From: Nepenthes gracilis
Taxonomy: Eukaryota; Streptophyta; Magnoliopsida; Caryophyllales; Nepenthaceae
DNA length: 64,000 nucleotides
Reading direction: 5' to 3'
NCBI GenBank assembly: GCA_033239525.1
Contig: BSYO01000003.1
Coordinates: 24,135,716 to 24,199,715 of the forward strand
The first letter of the stretch is position 1; each line of letters opens with the position of its first letter. Positions 23,301 to 35,613 of the stretch are shown piece by piece. Position numbers and translations under genes: made by a program. The notes below the pieces were generated by a model. It saw nothing but the letters and a program-made list of their open reading frames with translations. It made no database searches and was not told where the DNA came from.

Positions 23301-26300
23301 AATAACTTCAATGGTTAAGATTATAAAAGAAGTTTTATATATGGTAATGTATTGTTATAATATTAATCGTTTAAATTGTTACGATTAAATTTTTACAATT
23401 TAACTGTAGATGATAAGTAAAAGATTCTAATAGGACTCGTCTTTCTATGGCAAAGCTATTATAATTGCAGATGAAGAATTCTCACGCCTATTTCTTGACT
23501 CGGCCCTAACTCTCTCAGTGTATGGTATCACCTGTAAATATCATATACCAGCTAGTAAACAAATGCAGTGTTGGATTATAATTTGATCGTCTTGAATCAT
23601 CTTTACCAACTGTGCTAACCCGTATCGATAACGGTGGGTTTTATAGGGCCCGCTTTCAACTTCCATAACTACCAAATATTCAACCACATGCGTTGCCTTT
23701 ATTGACCTAACATGTCTTGTCTCTTTCTTGTGTGTGCTATCTTTTGGCTGAATTTGAAAGAGGAATTGCTGTCTCTCTGCATCATGCATGGCAATTAATG
23801 GCTGTCGGGCTCATTACCAAATTGACCAGGCAAAAAAACCCTAATTACTGAATCCTCACATGGCCCCCTCTCCCCATGCTCCTTCCCATGCACTTTTCGA
23901 TCACTGATATGATAAAATCAATCAGATGGCCTAACAGATGGTGATTTATTCTGTGATAAATGTCGATAGCAACACGACAGTTTCTTTCGTCACCATTAAT
24001 TGCATACTTAGAAGTCAAATATCCTAACTTTGTGCTTTTGTTACTAGGTTAGGTATGAAATTAATCAAGAATAACATAACGCGTTACAGTTAAATCTTAC
24101 TGTTATATATATGAATTTATTCAGTATATGATATTTACGGATGAGGTCACACATTTGAAATTCAATCAAAACTCACTAAATTGAAATACTGATTGGATCG
24201 ACTCATGTGTTAGTGTAGTTGACATTGATAACTTGACGCATTACAGTTGAATATTATTATTATCTATCTGAATTTATTTGAGGTGTGGTATTTATGGGTG
24301 AAATTATATATCTGAAATTCGATTAAAATACACCAAATTGATATATCGATCAGATATTGTTAAAACAACATGATTGTTCTATTATAAATTGAAGTTACAT
24401 GTTTAATTTTGATTGAAATTGACAAATGATTCATGAAACATCTTTTCTATAAAAGCAAATTTGAAGCTCATAGCATGGGGTTGGAAATGAAAATTTATAA
24501 AATATTTGCAAAGCAAATGATTTTTTTAATATCCTTGGGAGACCCCCCCCCCCCCAAAAAAAAATAAAAAATAAAAATAAAAATAAAAAGTTTGAATAGT
24601 TTATTTATCACTTTTTTCGCGTGTGTAAAAGTCCACCGCCCCTTTGATTTTCATGAACTTGATGGCGCCGTTCAGCTGGTTTTTGTGCTTTTTGTACCTC
24701 TTCGATTTAATTAAAGCAAAATGCTTGGGGGACATTAAAAAAATATTTCCAAAATACTTTTAAATAACATAATATATATATATAATATTTATTTATTTTT
24801 ATATGAATCTATTAATATAAATTAATAAATTAGACATTATATTTATATAAAAGTATGGTGAGATAATTAGCCGTGGTATATCTAAGATTAACAGGTATTT
24901 TTAAGACATTCTGAAATAATATGATATACAAATTATTTATTGATTTTTATACAAACCTAATAATATATATCGGTAAATGAGATGTTATTTTTATTCAATA
25001 ATATTCTAAGAATATTTATATTGTATTATTTTAACACCAACTATAATTTTAAGAAATATTTTGATAAAATTAGCTAAATTTTACATTTTATTTTATTTTT
25101 TGTTCTGAAATTAATGGCAATAGCTTATAGTTATTGTCAATGGTAACTTGCTGATAGGGCTATATCGAAAGTAAATCTCCTCGCTCTTAGGAATTTTCTG
25201 TTTCATCACTTTCATTAAAGGAAGGAGCTTTTACCGTATAAAATAATACAGTAATATTTAAAAAGATATTAATAAAATATAAAAAAATAAAAAATAGAAT
25301 AATAACAATAATTCATATATAATTTTACAAGTAATAAGCTTAATTTTTTTTTTTAAATTGGTCGATAATATTTGATAAAATTTTAGAAGTGGACCCCTCC
25401 CATGCCACATGGGTCAACCTGTCAGTTGATAAGGATTATTATTTATTTTAACAATGGTGTAAAGCATATCTAAAATAAGATTTTTTTATTTATTTTGTCT
25501 TTTTATATAATGTGATAAATTATTAATTATTTATATAAAGGACAAATATTGGTCCTATTATTGAGAAAAATGGATATTAATAGATTAATTTATTTGAATA
25601 TAGTGTTTAATTTCATATTGATTATATAATATAAAAATTATTAAATACAATTTTTTATAGAATTACCAGATTAAAATGTCTAAAATGACAAGGGGGGTGG
25701 TGGGGCACCTGAAACCCACGTGCCTGCCATGTTCTGAATAGCCCATAGCCTGCATATGGGCCACGACGAGACATGGAATGAGGCAGGTAATTTTATTAAA
25801 AAATAGACATTTTAGAGATATTTTAAATATTTTTGAAATATATTTATGATTATATAATATTTATTTAAATATAAATTTTCAAAATATTAATAAATTTGTA
25901 AGATGTTATATTATAAATAAATTATCTAAAAATAACTTAAAGATAATTTTCTAACATCATTAATTTAATAAAATAATAGTATCTTTTCGGCCGAATTGTT
26001 ATATTATTGAGGTTAGGGAAAGCAAGAAATTTGCACCCGAATTTATTGATAAACTTGTGCTATGATTTTTTGGGTAAGTGATAAGAGTATATTAAATAAA
26101 GATAATATTATAAGAAAAAAAAATGTTATAAATAAAAAATGATATGTTTCAAAATAATAAAAAGAAGAGCCTGACAATTAAATATAAAAAAAATACAAAG
26201 ATCACTAAAATTCAAAAATTATTCACACTCAACCAAACCCAAAATCTAAGATGAAAAAATTCAACAAAAATGATATCTTACGGTATCAATTAAAAAAGAA

Positions 26301-26625
26301 AAATGTTAGATCAAAGTGATACCCCAACTGTTCTAAATTGATTGTGAAAGTGGAGTAGGCCGTATCAAACTAATATTATTCTTAATACATACATCAATAT
26401 GAATTAAAAGTTGTGTTACAATGCATTGAAAAGTATGGTTTCTATGTTTGCAAGATTCAACCTCACCTCCCCAAACCTTGAGACCATGATGACACTATAA
26501 AAGATGTACTATTTTTAAAAGGGTAGTGTTTGGAAGATTATTTAACTATTTTTTAGACATCTTTATTAATGTGGCGTATAATCCATCCATATATTTACTT
26601 TAAAGGAATTATATAAAAATAAATG
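20397..26625. other. 3' flank of the protease gene and AT-rich intergenic DNA
   Basis: The first few hundred bases probably hold the 3' untranslated region; an AATAAA occurs near 21029 but its use is unknown. The rest is AT-rich with homopolymer runs (for example a C9 run followed by A near 24543-24566). Short open frames, such as the one at 23541-23789 on -, have no recognisable motif. A pair of diverged direct repeats is listed separately. Confidence 0.5.
24076..24354. repeat. Diverged direct repeat, two copies of about 120 bp
   Basis: 24076-24198 and 24233-24354 align along their length: both run from a form of acgcgttacagttaaat through gaatttatt, tatttacgg and tgaaattc to a form of tactgattgga. 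They are separated by about 35 bp. Divergence is substantial, so the duplication is old. Confidence 0.6.
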
Positions 26626-27540
26626 TGATGCGTCTTTAGATTTGGGTTGCTACGCGGTCTACCCTATGCTAGTTCGGTCCCCATTCCTGATAAATTAGAT
26701 CTTATACACCACAATTAAAAAATAAGAGGTCAGATAATTGATAGAATCGCTCCTCAATATATTTTTTGACATTTAGGTTAATAATCTTTCTCAAACAAAT
26801 AAAAAAATACAATGGTGAGAGATGCATGTGATGATGTATGGGAGTAGGGATGATGTCTGTCTCGGAGGATGCACTTGACATGAAGTGAAGTTGAAGTGGT
26901 GGTGCACTCGACGAAGAGTGGTTTTAAGGAGGTGGGGTGCTTGACAGGGCTTGAGGATGAGAGAGAGAGAGAGAGTTGTGAGAGAGTCTTTTTTGTGAGC
27001 TCTTTTTGGATAAAGAGTCATTCTTTCACTTATTTACCAATGCGCATGTCCCCTGCCCGTGGGAGTCAAGGGTATTTATGGTGTGTAAGTCAGCTCAGCC
27101 CTACTTAGACATTAAGGCTGGCTGATGGCTATTTACGTAAATTTAGCAAGCTGTTACAGGATCATGAGTGCCAACTATGATAATCATAGCCATCTAAGAA
27201 AATTCCTTCTTTTTTCATAGTGATGTCGGAGGCGGCAGATGTGGCAGTTACCTTTGGAAGAGATTCGCTAAGTTAGAGTTACCATTTTAAGAGAAATCGC
27301 AATTGAAGGCAATATTCAAGGTACTGAACTGTTTAAGGCAGTTAAGGCAAATCCGGCTCTCGTGCACGACTCTATGGGCCAAACCTCGTCGCCCATATTC
27401 AATTAGACGACTTCGACTTAACCCGTATTAGCTGGCGATTCAGATATTTGGTCCTGGGCCTTCGCAAGAGTGGGCCATGGGCTGCTATTCTCAAGGTCCC
27501 CAATTCGTCCATAAGCCTTTGTGCTAGGCCAACCTTATCA
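26626..27540 (-). repeat. Solo LTR with perfect 5 bp target duplication
   Basis: On the + strand the block starts TGATGCGTCTTTAG and ends CCAACCTTATCA. It is flanked on both sides by AAATG (26621-26625 and 27541-27545). Its left part matches the LTR at 60007-60974 (shared pattern aggtcag...gat...tcctc and the conserved motif around the U5 region), which places it on the - strand in the same family. It contains an open frame at 26896-27108 that I consider incidental. Confidence 0.75.
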
Positions 27541-27545
27541 AAATG

Positions 27546-29007
27546 GATAGATAAATATCAGTGAACCAATATTATATCAAATATGGTTAAAAGATATAAT
27601 CTAACTTTTGCCTAAATTGTTTCAAAGATATATTATTTTATGATACAAGAGCCCTAAAGTTGATTTTTTTTTCTTATTAATCAGAGCTATTTAGAATATA
27701 CAAATTAAAGGCATACGTATATGAAAAAAAAAAAGTCAGATCAATTGACCAAACTTAAAAAATTATATGAGCAAAAAATTATGTATAAATATATTAAAAT
27801 TAATTAAAATATTTTAAATGACTACCAAAAAAATTTACTTCTACTAGATTTAATTTTTGGCATTTATGACTCGTTTATTTATATATTTTTGTATGTATTT
27901 ATTAATCGGTCTCCATGGTAGGGCATACTCCTTAAAATATTAATTCATATGGCAAAAGCATAATGACTATGTTATTTCAAAGTTGATCATATGGCATTTA
28001 TCATCACCAACCAATCTCCATCACATGGTTTTCTCGTTTAAATATTAAATTTAAATAGAAAAAATGCTCAAAATAAATAAAATTTTCCAAATAATTACTT
28101 GACTTGTATATGTGTGTGTTTATATACATATATTGTTGGGTATAATTCAAGATAAGATTGGCTCGACTCGTTGGTATGTGGAGCTTACAAACTATAAGCT
28201 CATCGAGGAATATAATTCAACCAAATTATCAAGCATGAAATAAAAAGATCTGACCGAACTACTGAATATCTAAACAACCATACTGTTAGTAATACAAAAG
28301 GTTGAGGTACCAACTGCTCGATTGATAAATTCAAATGGTTAATTTTGACGAATGATTATGTAAATTAATGGATGAACGGTTAAATCAAATAAATAATTAA
28401 TACATCTAATAGATAGGCGGCAAATATGAAACTTATGTAACAATTAGACTATTTAATTTCCAATCAACATAATCTCTCAATTAATGTTTAATCATACCTA
28501 TCTAGGAAGGGCATGTTGATTGGCAATAAGATTATGAACATAGCTATTTTTTTCAAATAAAATGAATAAAATTTGAATCACTGATAAAAATAACAAGTGA
28601 AGAGCTCTAATTCATTATACACTTACGAATTTCAAAAATTACGGAGTCAAATTCTCCATTTCTTACTCTTTTTAGTTTTCGTCCTCTCATAATCTTTTAA
28701 TTCCTTAGAAAATTTTCTGATATGAACATTAGAGAATATTTTAAAGTGTGGGTCTCATATCTTTTAACATCTTATCAATTATTGTAGTGTACATGATTCA
28801 ATTAAAAATTTTAAATGACTAACTCAATTCTATTTGAATGAGTATCTATATTCGAGATACTCACTATATATATACATATATAGTGATTTTGAATAATCTT
28901 GTTTTTCAGAACTAATATTATTACTATCTTAATAATTAATTAAATTTAGTAGACATGTTATAATAAATCACAAATCTTTTTTAAAATGGTGTCATTATAA
29001 TAACTCT
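27546..29007. other. AT-rich intergenic DNA, nothing recognised
   Basis: No open frame above 60 codons with recognisable content, no repeat structure noted. Confidence 0.5.
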
Positions 29008-29656
29008 TGATGGGTACAGTACCCAAGGGCCCAAATAAGGAGGCCCAATGTAGTTGTAGGCCGAGGAATCAAAGTCAACAATCATTACTTTTGAGTAGCC
29101 CAATATGGCTGAGCGGCCCATTATATCCACATAGCCCAGAAAGTCTACGCGGCCCATTTCTATCATTATTGCCGATGTCCTTTTAACGGACTAAGGTGGG
29201 TATGTAACTACCAATAGCGGCCATTAGTTATAACCGTTATGGATAAAAATAACGGTTAAATATCCTAATGGATAACTATCTACCGTCTATAAATATGGAT
29301 CTCCTTCATTCAAGAGGATCAGCTGGACTTGATTAGAATAAGATTTAAACAAATATCTTGTCCTATAAAGTGTTTAAAGACGCCCAGAGCGCAAACTCTC
29401 TCTCTTTAATTAAGACGTAAAAAGTGCAACTCCTCAGATAAATTTCATTTTATAATATCCTATCTTTTTCTCCACATTAAAGATAAATGCTGACTTGAGT
29501 ATTGGAGGATATACCGAAGAAGTGAGTCCGTCAATCCTTTGACCGTGGTTTGTGATTGCACAGGATTTGATTGAAGGTTTATGGAGATCGAAGACCACAA
29601 ATGGCCGACGGACAATCTTCATCATCCGTACAACAATCAGATCTTTGGACGCAATA
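29008..29656 (+). repeat. 5' LTR
   Basis: It begins TGATGGGTACAGTAC, matching the copy at 38004. A TATA box (GTCTATAAATATGG) lies at 29284-29297, and the Tat-type motif gacttgagtattggagga at about 29492-29509. It ends just before the decayed primer binding site at 29657. Many scattered differences from the 3' LTR show an old insertion. Confidence 0.85.
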
Positions 29657-29675
29657 TTGGCAACATCTATGAAAA
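29657..29675 (+). other. Decayed primer binding site
   Basis: TTGGCAACATCTATGAAAA sits where TTGGCGCCGTCTGTGGGAA is found in the palindromic element at 4917. Changes in the CGCC core suggest long decay. Confidence 0.6.
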
Positions 29676-29722
29676 AAAAATAAAAAGTCTGAGAAATACA
29701 ATTTTAATAAAATTTGAATACA

Positions 29723-31250
29723 ATGGTGAACTCTAAAGTAGAAGTCATTGCACTGGTAAGTGAGGCCACTTCGGGTGGCAATAACCCTCCCATCGTTGAT
29801 CGAATGGACGATCACTCTGATCCTTGTATACAAGTGCTTACTAAAACTATCTAGACACTTTGTATATGATTAGACGAGCGAACAAAACGAGTCCCTTCTT
29901 CATCCTCTCAAACCGCTACGTCCAAAAGAAACAAAAATAGGAGAATAAAATTCCTCTCAAAGAAGATTGACCACCAAGATGACCTCTAGACTAAAACGGC
30001 TTCAAATGAAAAAGTCCCATCGAGACTTGAAGGTTGTTTAAGTCTCTGAGTCCGAAAGGATAGTCTTGAGAGATGAAAGCCTCAATATTCTCGTGACAAT
30101 AGGGAACCCATTTACCGTGGAGAACCCTCTCGTAGTGAACGTCCTCTAAGGGCTATGAGCCGTCCAGGTTCCACATTTCGCCAAAAACCGTTCGAGTTGA
30201 GGGATCTCCTCAATGAAAAAAGGATGGCGGCTCCTCCCCGAATCAAGGAAAAATTCAATAGGATTTGGGATCGTGTCTTTAGAGAAGACGCTGCTGGAAA
30301 GACCATCAACTTGCAGCGATCTCTATTTACAATGAAGATCCGTACACGATCTCTGCCACATAAATTCAAGATGCCTGCTTTGGAGTCATATGATGGAAAT
30401 TCTGATCCTATGGCTCCTTTAGATCACTTCTATATGCTCCTCAACTTTTAGAATTTGGACGAGGCATCTATGTGCTTCTACTTCCCTTTGACCTTAAAAG
30501 ACAATGCCCGAATATAGTTCTATTGCCTTCAGCCAAATTTCATTCAAACTTTTCAATGTTTGGCTGATCATTTCTTATCTCAGTTTACCTTCAGTAAGAG
30601 AGAAGAAAAATAACCGTGGCATTTGGTCCAAGTAAAATAAGAGCAAAATGAATGCATAAGGAAATTCCTAGCCAGGTTTACGGCCGAAGCTAGGAAAATT
30701 TCCAAGCTCACCAAGGAGATAAAACTGAGTGCTTTTGTATCTGTGTTGGAACTTAGCAACTTCTTTAGGTACACGACCCATAGGAATCCTTAGACATTCA
30801 GAGAGGTCGAGGCCATTACTCGTACCCATATTGTGATCGAGGAAGCCAACGAAATAAAACGGCCGAAAGACCAGCTCCACCAAAAATCAACGGAGGGAAA
30901 AAATAAGGACAACACGGGTCCCCGAGGATAAGAAAGCAGCAAAAGTCCAAGTCAGCACCAAGAAGAGGATTCAGGTTACAAGATCTGACTTCTTTGAATG
31001 ACTCCCGCACCATTATCTTGATTTGAATTTGGGATGAAAAGTTTTTTAAATAGCCAAAGGCGTTAAACCCAGATGGTGGTGACTATTCGAAATATTGTCA
31101 TTACCATCGGTGTGAATGATATAACACCGAGGACTGTAGGACACTATAGAAGAAAATTAAAGAGCTTATCTAGAAAGGACATCTCAACCGTTTTCTCTAA
31201 AGACCCGGATAGACTTTCAAAGGAGTAGATGGAGATGAGACTGAACAACC
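29723..31250 (+). pseudogene. gag (capsid/nucleocapsid) remnant
   Basis: A start ATG at 29723 opens a short frame that stops near 29852. The best preserved part is 30155-30451, which reads FELRDLLNEKRMAAPP, then MPALESYDGNSDPMAPLDHF, the N-terminal edge of the Retrotrans_gag domain. It continues in other frames through 30460-30880 (pieces such as ARFTAEARKISKL). The zinc-knuckle region near 31080-31180 is recognisable as YCHYHR-like and NTEDCR-like words only. Stops and shifts throughout make it non-functional. Confidence 0.7.
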
Positions 31251-31260
31251 ACGGGGCCGA

Positions 31261-31760
31261 GTGGCGGCTGGAGTAGTAAACATGATTTCTACACAACCCG
31301 CTCAAAAGGATGTTCCAGAAAGCTCAAGAATGGCCATCGGCCATGGAAAAACCAAGATAGATAATAGAGATGATATTATTAGTTTTAGCGATGGAGATTT
31401 AAACCATATAACATCCCCTCATTCTGATCCCTTGGTTGTAACTACGCTCGTTTTGAATGGTAGTATAAACTACCAACTGAAACGAATATTTATTGATAAT
31501 AGAAGTTTGAGAAATTTACTTTACTTGGATGACTTTTTTAAATTAAGATTAAAAAGAAGTCAATTAAGGATTGTAAAAGGACCCTTGTACGGACTGGATA
31601 ATGAGCCCATGCCCATACAATGAGTGATCCAATTAGAAGTCACGTTGGGTACATATCTGATGATGGCTTATAGATCTTCCATCGATCTACAATACAATCC
31701 TCAGATGACCCTGTTTAACAACATTCGAAGTTGTGATTTCTATTCCACATCTAAAAGTAA
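31261..31760 (+). pseudogene. Retroviral-type aspartic protease remnant
   Basis: The open frame at 31261-31623 has the Tat protease context IISFSDGDL, then HSDPLVVTTLVLNG and IFIDNRSL. The active-site triad normally lies in a DNGSS-like word, and here it reads DNRSL, so the glycine of the catalytic triad is lost. It continues with PLYGLDNEPMPIQ and stops at 31621-31623; a further fragment follows. Protease function is excluded in this copy. Confidence 0.7.
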
Positions 31761-31804
31761 AATTTCTGATTCTATTAGGCATTGGCGAGGTCCTAGGTGA
31801 TTAA

Positions 31805-32730
31805 GTGATTGGACGGACTTGTTATTTATTGCAAGTTACTCAGACACTAACAAGTCAACCGATTAAGGACCTTGATCTCCGTGATGAGACCACATTAATT
31901 CAAGCCCAGTTTGGAGAATCAACAAACCAGATCATACTGAATCCTACTGACCCTGAGAAGTACATTCAAATTGGGAGTTCTTTGTCCAAGTCGTTCCGAA
32001 GTTGACTTATCGACTTCCTGAGACAAAATTCTGATGTGTTTGCTTGAACTCTTAATAATATGTCAGGAATACCAATCAAAGTAATGGTCCATAAGTTAAA
32101 CTTAGATCCTGGTCATAAACCTATCCAACAAAAATAAAGGAACTAGTCAATCAAAAAGTTGCTTGCCATTCAGGAGGAAGTAAAGAAACTTCTAGAAGCT
32201 GGATTTATTAGAGAAATTTAATACCCGAATTGGTTATCAAACGTGCTCATGATGAAGAAGAGTAATGGAAAGTGGAGAATGTGTGTCGATTTTACCTACA
32301 TCAACAAAGCATGTCCGAAGGATAGCTTCTCGTTACTAAGAATTGATTTGCTTATGGATTCCACATCTGAACACGGATTGCTCAGTTTCATGGATGTATA
32401 CTCGAGTTATAATTAAATCCAAATGAATCCAGAGGACGAGGAGTATACATTTTTTATGACCGATCAAGGGACATATTATTATAAAGTTATGTCATTTAAT
32501 CTAAAAAATACCGGTACAACTTATCAATGACTTGTCAACAAAATGTTCGAGGCTCAGATCGGACGAAATATAGAAATCTATGTGAACGATATGCTGGTAA
32601 AAAGCAAACTTCAAGACGACCATATTTGCGATCTGGACGAGGCATTCACTATTTTGAGGATACACTAAATGAAACTTAATCCAACCAAATGCACCTTTGG
32701 AGTAACCTCGGAAAAGTTTTTATGGTTTTA
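31805..32730 (+). pseudogene. Reverse transcriptase remnant, catalytic Asp changed
   Basis: Reverse transcriptase blocks are readable: AIQEEVKKLLEAGFI, then WRMCVDFTYINKACPKDSF, and LLSFMDVYSSYN. The catalytic YVDD appears as YVND at 32579-32590, replacing the first of the two adjacent aspartates. Stop codons occur at several places (for example after EI near 32221 and after SSYN near 32416). The polymerase was normal for its lineage before decay. Confidence 0.8.
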
Positions 32731-32999
32731 TAGTTTCGCACCGAAGAATGGAAGCCAATCTAGAGAAGGTTAATATTATCTTGGATATGAATCCTCCTTG
32801 GACAGTGAAGGAAGTCCAAAAATTAATTGGGAGGTTGGCAGGCCTTTCACGTTTCTTGGCTAAATCAGTCGAGAAATCTTACCATTTTTCAAAGCATTGA
32901 GAGGCACAAAAGCCGCGGGCTTTCAATGGACTGTAGAATGTGAAACCGCTTTCCGAAAACTCAAAGAGTATCTTTCTCATCCACCACATTTAACATCTG

Positions 33000-33370
33000 C
33001 ACAATAGGACGATGAATTATTTCTATATCTTGCTGTGTCCGTAACAGCCTTAAGTTCAGTCTCAATTCGAGAAATGTCCGATGGAAAGAGACCAGTTTAT
33101 TACATCAGCAAAATTTTGACTAACGCTGAAATTCGTTACACTCATGCTGAAATGATGGTACTAGCACTTGTGTATTCCGCCCAGAAACTTCGACCGTATT
33201 TTTAAGCGCACAAGATAATTGTCTTGGCAGACCAACATTTAAAAGGAATCTTTCAAAGACCAAATGTGTCAGGATAATTGATCAAATGGACTATTAAATT
33301 GGGAGAATTCGACTTAGAATTCTGACCGAGGCCGTCCTTGAAAGGTCAAGCTCTTGCGGACTTCATCATT
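33000..33370 (+). pseudogene. RNase H (first, tether-like) remnant
   Basis: LYLAVSVTALSSV, then KRPVYYISKILTNAE and YTHAEMMVLALVYSAQKLRPYF match the RNase H region that directly follows reverse transcriptase in Ty3/Gypsy pol. Stops at 33205-33207 and elsewhere break the frame. In Tat elements this domain is thought to be a degenerate tether because a second RNase H follows. Confidence 0.65.
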
Positions 33371-33429
33371 GAAATAACAACACCAATTCTAGTTGCCCCT
33401 GAGGTTATTGGGACCAACAGTTTCCAAAA

Positions 33430-33860
33430 TATTCCAACCTAGACCTTACACGTAGATGGCTCTTCAATGCAAATTAGTTGTGGAGTCAGAGTGGTATTAA
33501 GGACACCCAATCAGAAATAAAATACTCAATGACTATCAGATTTTCAATGACAAACAACGTGACTGAGTACGAAGCACTGCTCATTTGGTTAAAATTAGCC
33601 AAAGAATGCTCGGCCACAAACCTTATAGTATACAATGACTCAGAATTGGTTATCAATCAAGTCCGAGAAAACTTTGATACTATTAATCCGTTACTTTTCC
33701 AATATCTTGCCAAGGTTCAAAGTTAGATATCCACGTTTAATCATGTGAAAATGATTCACATTCCGCAAGAAAAAAAAAGGAAAGCAGACAGATTAGCAAG
33801 AGCTGTTGCCATAGGAGATCTAGAGTTGTACGCTCGTGAATTACGTGAAGTGTTAAAAAT
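33430..33860 (+). pseudogene. Archaeal-type second RNase H (aRNH) remnant
   Basis: LHVDGSS marks the start near 33448, and VTEYEALL lies at about 33560. The open frame 33478-33726 contains NLIVYNDSELVINQVRENF, typical of the second RNase H that defines the Tat lineage. The domain lies between the first RNase H and integrase, the expected place. The frame is interrupted near 33725. Confidence 0.75.
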
Positions 33861-33889
33861 ACCTAGCATCAATGATCCATAAGAGGAAG

Positions 33890-35110
33890 TCATGCAAATA
33901 ACAAATTATGATAATTGGATGATTCCCTATGCGAGGTATCGATCCGACGGTACATTACAAGAAAACCCAGATGAAGCCATGCTCCTGAAGAAAACACTAG
34001 GATGGTATACCATTATGGATGAGAAATTGTACCAACGAGGGTACACCATTCCATACCTACGATGTCTTACACCAAAAGAAGTCAAACACGCCCTTAGTGA
34101 AGCACACCTCGATATTTGTGGATCTCACATTGGTGGCAAAAATCTTTCCTTCAAACTCATAAGGCATGGATATTATTGGCCCACCATAAAATATGACGTA
34201 ATGGATATCGTCCGAAAATATGAGAACTGCCAGATGCATGAGAACCTCACCCATCAGCCACACACAGAACTTTGAGCCCTCCAGTCGCCATGACTGTTCG
34301 CAAAAAGGGGAATTGATATCCTTGGACCGCTTCCAGTGGCTTCGGGACAAAGTAAATTCTTAATTGTCAAAATTGATTATTCCATAAAATGGGTCAAGGT
34401 CGTCCCATTAGTCAAAATAACCGAGCAAAACGCAACTGAGTTTGTCCGACAAAGTATTATTTGCAGATTTGGAATACCCGAAATTATTGTAATTGATAAC
34501 GAAACCCAATTCACGAGCAAATGTTTCACAAAGTACTATGCCAATTTGAAGATAAAATTAGTTTACACTTCCGTCGCTTGTCTACAATGCAACGGACAAG
34601 TGAAAATTACCAACCGAACAATGGTGGGTGAATGAACTTCCTTCCATCCTTTGGTCATATAGGACGACACCCAAAAAACCAACCCGTGAAATTCCTTTCA
34701 GTTTGTGCTATGAGACCAAGGCTGTTATTCCAATAGAAATCGGACTCTGTAACCTTCGAGTCGAATCTTTTGATCCACATCACAATGCTCAAAGACTTTG
34801 AGAAAATCTGGACTTACTTCAAGAAGTGTGGGATGAGGCACGGTTGCGGATGGCGGTATATCAATAAAGGATCACTAGGTACTACAACAAAAAGGTGAAA
34901 GCGTGACAATTTAATATCGGAGATCTGATCTTACAGAGCATTGAAGCCATTGGCAAAAATGCCAATTGGAACAAACTTTCACCAAATTGGAAAGATCCAT
35001 TCCTAATCTCAGCCATTCTTAAGAATGGGGCGTATAAGTTACAGACCTAGAATGTTAGACTAGTGCCTAGGACTTGGAATGCTTGTCACCTTAAAAAATA
35101 TTTTCAATAA
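33890..35110 (+). pseudogene. Integrase remnant, catalytic Glu replaced
   Basis: The zinc-binding part reads HLDICGSHIGG, then RHGYYWP and CQMHEN (33892-34275). The catalytic core follows with KIDYSIKW (first Asp, about 34371), VIDNETQF (second Asp, about 34495) and NGQVKITNR (about 34590-34617). In the lineage the third acidic residue lies in a NGQ.E.TN word; here it is Lys. A C-terminal part ending with NACHLKKYFQ runs to about 35110. Stops at 34273 and 34633 break the frame. Confidence 0.8.
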
Positions 35111-35613
35111 ATGTACATGATACCAAGTAAAGTTTGCATCACATCGAGTACTTGTAATTGTGAAACTTATTAATAAAATTTTAGTTCTTTTTGTTTATCC
35201 TTTTGTTTGCCTGTCCTTCATATTTTTGCATAGTCTACGCTACCCCTAAGTCAGGCAAAGTCCGTTCACTTGTATCGAGGTCATTGGTCTTGTGAAACTC
35301 AGTCACATAACCAAGTGACTCATATGAAATCGTTCCTTAAAACTTGATCATATCATCAAGCGGTCCAAACGAGACCAATGACACAAAACTTAGGAGGCTT
35401 CCTTGAAAGCATACGTGCGAAGACCTTTAAGGTAGCATTCTTAGCCGAATATAGTTTCAAAAAACCTTAAGTTACAAATAAGTCAAATTGAACTTAAGTA
35501 ATACAAAGAGTCGGACATATAAAATGTCCGAACAAGACACAAAGAGAGAGTTGAAATGTTGTAAGTGTATTTCATTAATCAATAAAATGAGTACATATAC
35601 AAGCTCCAATTAA
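35111..35613. other. Non-coding spacer between integrase and antisense ORF
   Basis: About 500 bp without a frame or clear repeat. In the palindromic element this interval carries a tandem repeat, but here none is visible. Confidence 0.5.

Noticed and set aside
23541..23789. 82-codon frame on - as a small gene
   Set aside because: No motif and no exon partners; it is isolated in AT-rich DNA.
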